Shown here: positions 61,926 to 64,000 of the stretch, piece after piece | How the letters are laid out: each line of letters starts with the position of its first letter | Numbering within the stretch: position 1 is the stretch's first letter | NCBI GenBank assembly: GCA_031963465.1 | Contig: JASSUG010000003.1 | Location: 124,001 to 188,000, forward strand | Length of the DNA: 64,000 nucleotides | Direction: 5' to 3' | DNA from: Mycoavidus cysteinexigens_B | Lineage (GTDB): Bacteria > Pseudomonadota > Gammaproteobacteria > Burkholderiales > Burkholderiaceae | The notes under the pieces: generated by a model | What the model saw: the letters and a program-made list of their open reading frames with translations, nothing else | Told to the model about the DNA's origin: nothing | Databases searched by the model: none | Program-made: the position numbers and the translations under genes

Positions 61926-63899
61926 ATGGCTCTATTACAAATTTCCGAACCCGGCCTAGCGCCCGCACCTCATGAGCGGCGGCTGGCAGTTGGCATTGAT
62001 CTTGGCACAACCCATTCATTAGTTGCCGCGGTGCGCAATGGCGTGTCCGAGGTACTGCCTGATCTGGACGGGGCGTTATTATTGCCTTCCGTGGTGCGCT
62101 ATCGAGCAACGGGTAAACCACAGCTCGGCCGATTGGCCAAGGAACAGGCCGCACTTGACCCTAAAAATACGATTGTTTCGGTCAAGCGTTTAATGGGCCG
62201 TGGCAAAGCAGAAATAGAAAATACTGCGCACGTGCCGTATGATTTGGTGGCTGCGCCTGGCATGGTGCAAATCAAAACGGTAGCTGGCATCAAAAGCCCG
62301 GTCGAAGTCTCAGCTGAAATTCTTGCCGCCTTGCAGCAACGTGCACAAGCCTCGCTCGGCGGCGAGCTGGTTGGCGCAGTGATTACGGTGCCGGCTTATT
62401 TTGATGAGGCGCAACGGCAAGCCACCAAAGATGCGGCCGAGCTTGCCGGCCTTAACGTCTTGCGCTTGCTCAACGAACCTACTGCCGCGGCAATTGCCTA
62501 TGGCCTTGAGAGTGGCGCGCAAGGAATCTATGCGGTCTATGATCTAGGTGGTGGCACCTTTGACTTGTCGATTCTTCAGTTGACGCAAGGCGTATTTGAG
62601 GTCCTGGCCACCGGTGGCGACTCAATGCTGGGCGGCGACGATTTTGACCAAGCATTATTGGACTATGTGCTGGCTAAAGCGGTGCCAGAAACACAAACCA
62701 AGGCCGCGCTAGAAACACAAACCAAAGCCGCGCTAGAAGCACAAACCAAAGCCACGCTAGAAACACAAACCAAAGCGACGCTAGAGACGCAAACACTTAC
62801 CGCTGGCGATAAGCGACTGTTGCTGGATGCTGCGCGTAGCGCGAAAGAAGCGTTATCGAGTGCCCCACAAACCCGTATCGATCTTCTGCTCTCAAATGGC
62901 GTACGGATCGCCGTGACGGTGAGCGAGGCCGAGTTTGCTGAACTCGTTCAGCCGCTCGTACAGCGGACTTTAGTGACCATGCGCAAAACTTTACGCGATG
63001 CGCAGATTGCGGCAAAAGATGTGCAAGGCATTGTGTTAGTCGGCGGCGCCACGCGGATGCCGGTGGTTCGCCGCGCGGTTGAACTGTTTTTTGGGCAGCC
63101 AGTGCTCACCGGCATTGATCCGGACCAAGTAGTGGCGCTGGGGGCCGCGATTCAAGCGGATCTGTTAGCCGGTAATCGACGTGATGAGGATGATTGGCTG
63201 TTGCTAGATGTGATTCCACTCTCGCTCGGGGTGGAAACCATGGGTGGCTTGGTGGAAAAAATTATTCCACGTAACTCGGCCATTCCGGTGGCGCGAGCGC
63301 AAGAGTTTACAACCTTCAAAGATGGCCAGACGGCAATGTCGATCCATGTTGTGCAGGGCGAGCGTGAACTCGTGGCAGATTGCCGCTCGCTGGCGCGCTT
63401 TGAGTTGCGTGGGATCCCGCCAATGACAGCTGGCGCTGCGCGGATTCAAGTAAGCTATCAGGTGGATGCAGATGGTTTATTGTCCGTGTTTGCGCGTGAG
63501 CTGCAATCCGGTGTGGCTGCTTCAGTCGTGGTCAAGCCCTCATACGGCTTAAGCGACGAAGAGATCGGTCGCATGCTGGATGACAGTTTCCAAGCGGCCA
63601 ATCTCGATAAACATGCGCGGGCCTTGCGCGAACTACAAGTCGACGCTGAACGGTTATTGGTCGCAACAGCCAGCGCTTTAACCCGCGATGCAGATTTGCT
63701 CAGTGCGTCAGAGCGAGCAACCATTGATACCGCTACACAAGCGCTGCAGGAAGTCAAAAATGGCGCGCACAGCGATGTCCTTGAGCGCGCCATTGAGGTA
63801 CTAGCCGCCGCCACCGATGAATTTGCCGCACGGCGCATGAACCAAAATATCCGCACAGCGCTTGCTGGCCGCAAAGTGGATGAGCTGACTGAACAATAA
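61926..63899 (+). CDS. hscA: Fe-S-specific Hsp70 chaperone HscA, with a repeat insertion
   Basis: A 657-residue Hsp70 that releases clusters from IscU. VGIDLGTTHSLVAAV, VYDLGGGTFDLSIL, VLVGGATRMPVVRRAV and GAAIQADLLAG mark the nucleotide domain; the peptide-binding domain follows. Residues about 255-290 hold an in-frame insertion of repeated ETQTKAAL octapeptides (24-bp tandem repeats, 62688-62795) not expected in HscA, which is about 620 residues long. The insert sits in the ATPase domain after DYVLAKAVP, replacing a short loop; function is probably kept. Confidence 0.96.
   Translation: MALLQISEPGLAPAPHERRLAVGIDLGTTHSLVAAVRNGVSEVLPDLDGALLLPSVVRYRATGKPQLGRLAKEQAALDPKNTIVSVKRLMGRGKAEIENTAHVPYDLVAAPGMVQIKTVAGIKSPVEVSAEILAALQQRAQASLGGELVGAVITVPAYFDEAQRQATKDAAELAGLNVLRLLNEPTAAAIAYGLESGAQGIYAVYDLGGGTFDLSILQLTQGVFEVLATGGDSMLGGDDFDQALLDYVLAKAVPETQTKAALETQTKAALEAQTKATLETQTKATLETQTLTAGDKRLLLDAARSAKEALSSAPQTRIDLLLSNGVRIAVTVSEAEFAELVQPLVQRTLVTMRKTLRDAQIAAKDVQGIVLVGGATRMPVVRRAVELFFGQPVLTGIDPDQVVALGAAIQADLLAGNRRDEDDWLLLDVIPLSLGVETMGGLVEKIIPRNSAIPVARAQEFTTFKDGQTAMSIHVVQGERELVADCRSLARFELRGIPPMTAGAARIQVSYQVDADGLLSVFARELQSGVAASVVVKPSYGLSDEEIGRMLDDSFQAANLDKHARALRELQVDAERLLVATASALTRDADLLSASERATIDTATQALQEVKNGAHSDVLERAIEVLAAATDEFAARRMNQNIRTALAGRKVDELTEQ
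62688..62795. repeat. 24-bp in-frame tandem repeat in hscA
   Basis: Four complete 24-base units start at 62688, 62712, 62736 and 62760, with half a fifth unit at 62784. Each encodes the octapeptide ETQTKA(A/T)L with few changes (one EAQ variant). Unit sequence GAAACACAAACCAAAGCCGC then GCTA. Confidence 0.92.
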
Positions 63900-63929
63900 A
63901 ATTACCCTTAATCGAAACTGGAACGCTAG

Positions 63930-64000
63930 ATGCCTCAGGTCATTGTATTACCTCATCTCGAATTATGCCCAGAGGGCGCCGTCATTGACGCGGTACCTGG
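63930..64000 (+). CDS. fdx: ISC [2Fe-2S] ferredoxin, N-terminal part (cut by window end)
   Basis: An ORF starts at ATG 63930 and runs off the window, reading MPQVIVLPHLELCPEGAV and on. This matches the start of ISC-type adrenodoxin-like ferredoxins (PQI(I/V)xLPHxexCPeGxxi). It follows hscA by 30 bases, the normal place of fdx. The cluster-binding cysteines lie beyond the edge. Confidence 0.9.
   Translation, partial: MPQVIVLPHLELCPEGAVIDAVP

Overview
ORGANISM. The window reads as chromosome of a Burkholderiaceae bacterium (Betaproteobacteria). The gene sets iscRSUA-hscBA-fdx, ilvB-ilvN-ilvC-psd-pssA-(leuA), hemC-hemD-hemX-hemY next to argH, and scpA-panC-panD are typical of Burkholderia relatives. 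Base composition looks moderate, well below free-living Burkholderia. The window also carries decaying genes and IS scraps, a decayed leuA, and a lasso-peptide locus whose predicted ring resembles burhizin of endofungal Burkholderia. Together these suggest a fungus-associated, genome-reducing lineage (Mycoavidus / Glomeribacter / Mycetohabitans type). This is inference; no 16S gene is present.

LAYOUT. 1-3.4 kb: pyruvate dehydrogenase complex (aceE 3' end, aceF, lpdA). 3.4-6.1 kb: CBS-domain protein, aroC, and a cobalamin-type binding protein on the opposite strand. 6.2-10.5 kb: accessory patch with an IS5-type scrap, an AbiEii/AbiEi-type toxin-antitoxin pair, a complete group II intron and an ABC-ATPase scrap. 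10.4-12.9 kb (minus): DUF3460 protein, scpA, panC, panD. 13.1-18.2 kb: tamA-tamB, converging on a C-terminally short metG. 20.2-30.3 kb: a 3089-codon CdiA/FHA-type adhesin-toxin and a candidate immunity gene built from two homologous halves. 30.4-32.4 kb: an IS66-like element that separates an OmpA-type lipoprotein gene from its probable terminator. 33.6-35.3 kb: Mrp/ApbC ATPase and a SodC-like lipoprotein lacking metal ligands. 35.7-42.7 kb: MATE exporter, tmRNA tail scrap, transposase scrap, and a lasso-peptide locus with two tandem precursor genes plus B, C and D genes. 42.9-47.5 kb: dcd, a PLP basic amino-acid decarboxylase, and argH, whose 3' end is tandemly repeated. 47.7-52.7 kb: hemCDXY and a TetR regulator. 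53.1-58.1 kb: ilvB, ilvN, ilvC, psd, pssA, then a wrecked leuA. 58.7-64.0 kb: ISC iron-sulfur operon running off the window in fdx.

HOW IT FITS. The housekeeping blocks supply acetyl-CoA, pantothenate/CoA, haem, branched-chain amino acids, phosphatidylethanolamine and Fe-S clusters. Between them sit three accessory islands: AbiE plus intron, CdiA/immunity, and MATE/lasso. The most notable items are the lasso locus, where each precursor is followed by a similar hairpin; the signal-less CdiA with its AT-rich toxin/immunity cassette; the leuA ruin; the metal-less SodC-like lipoprotein; and short in-frame tandem duplications in aceF and hscA, with another at the argH terminus.
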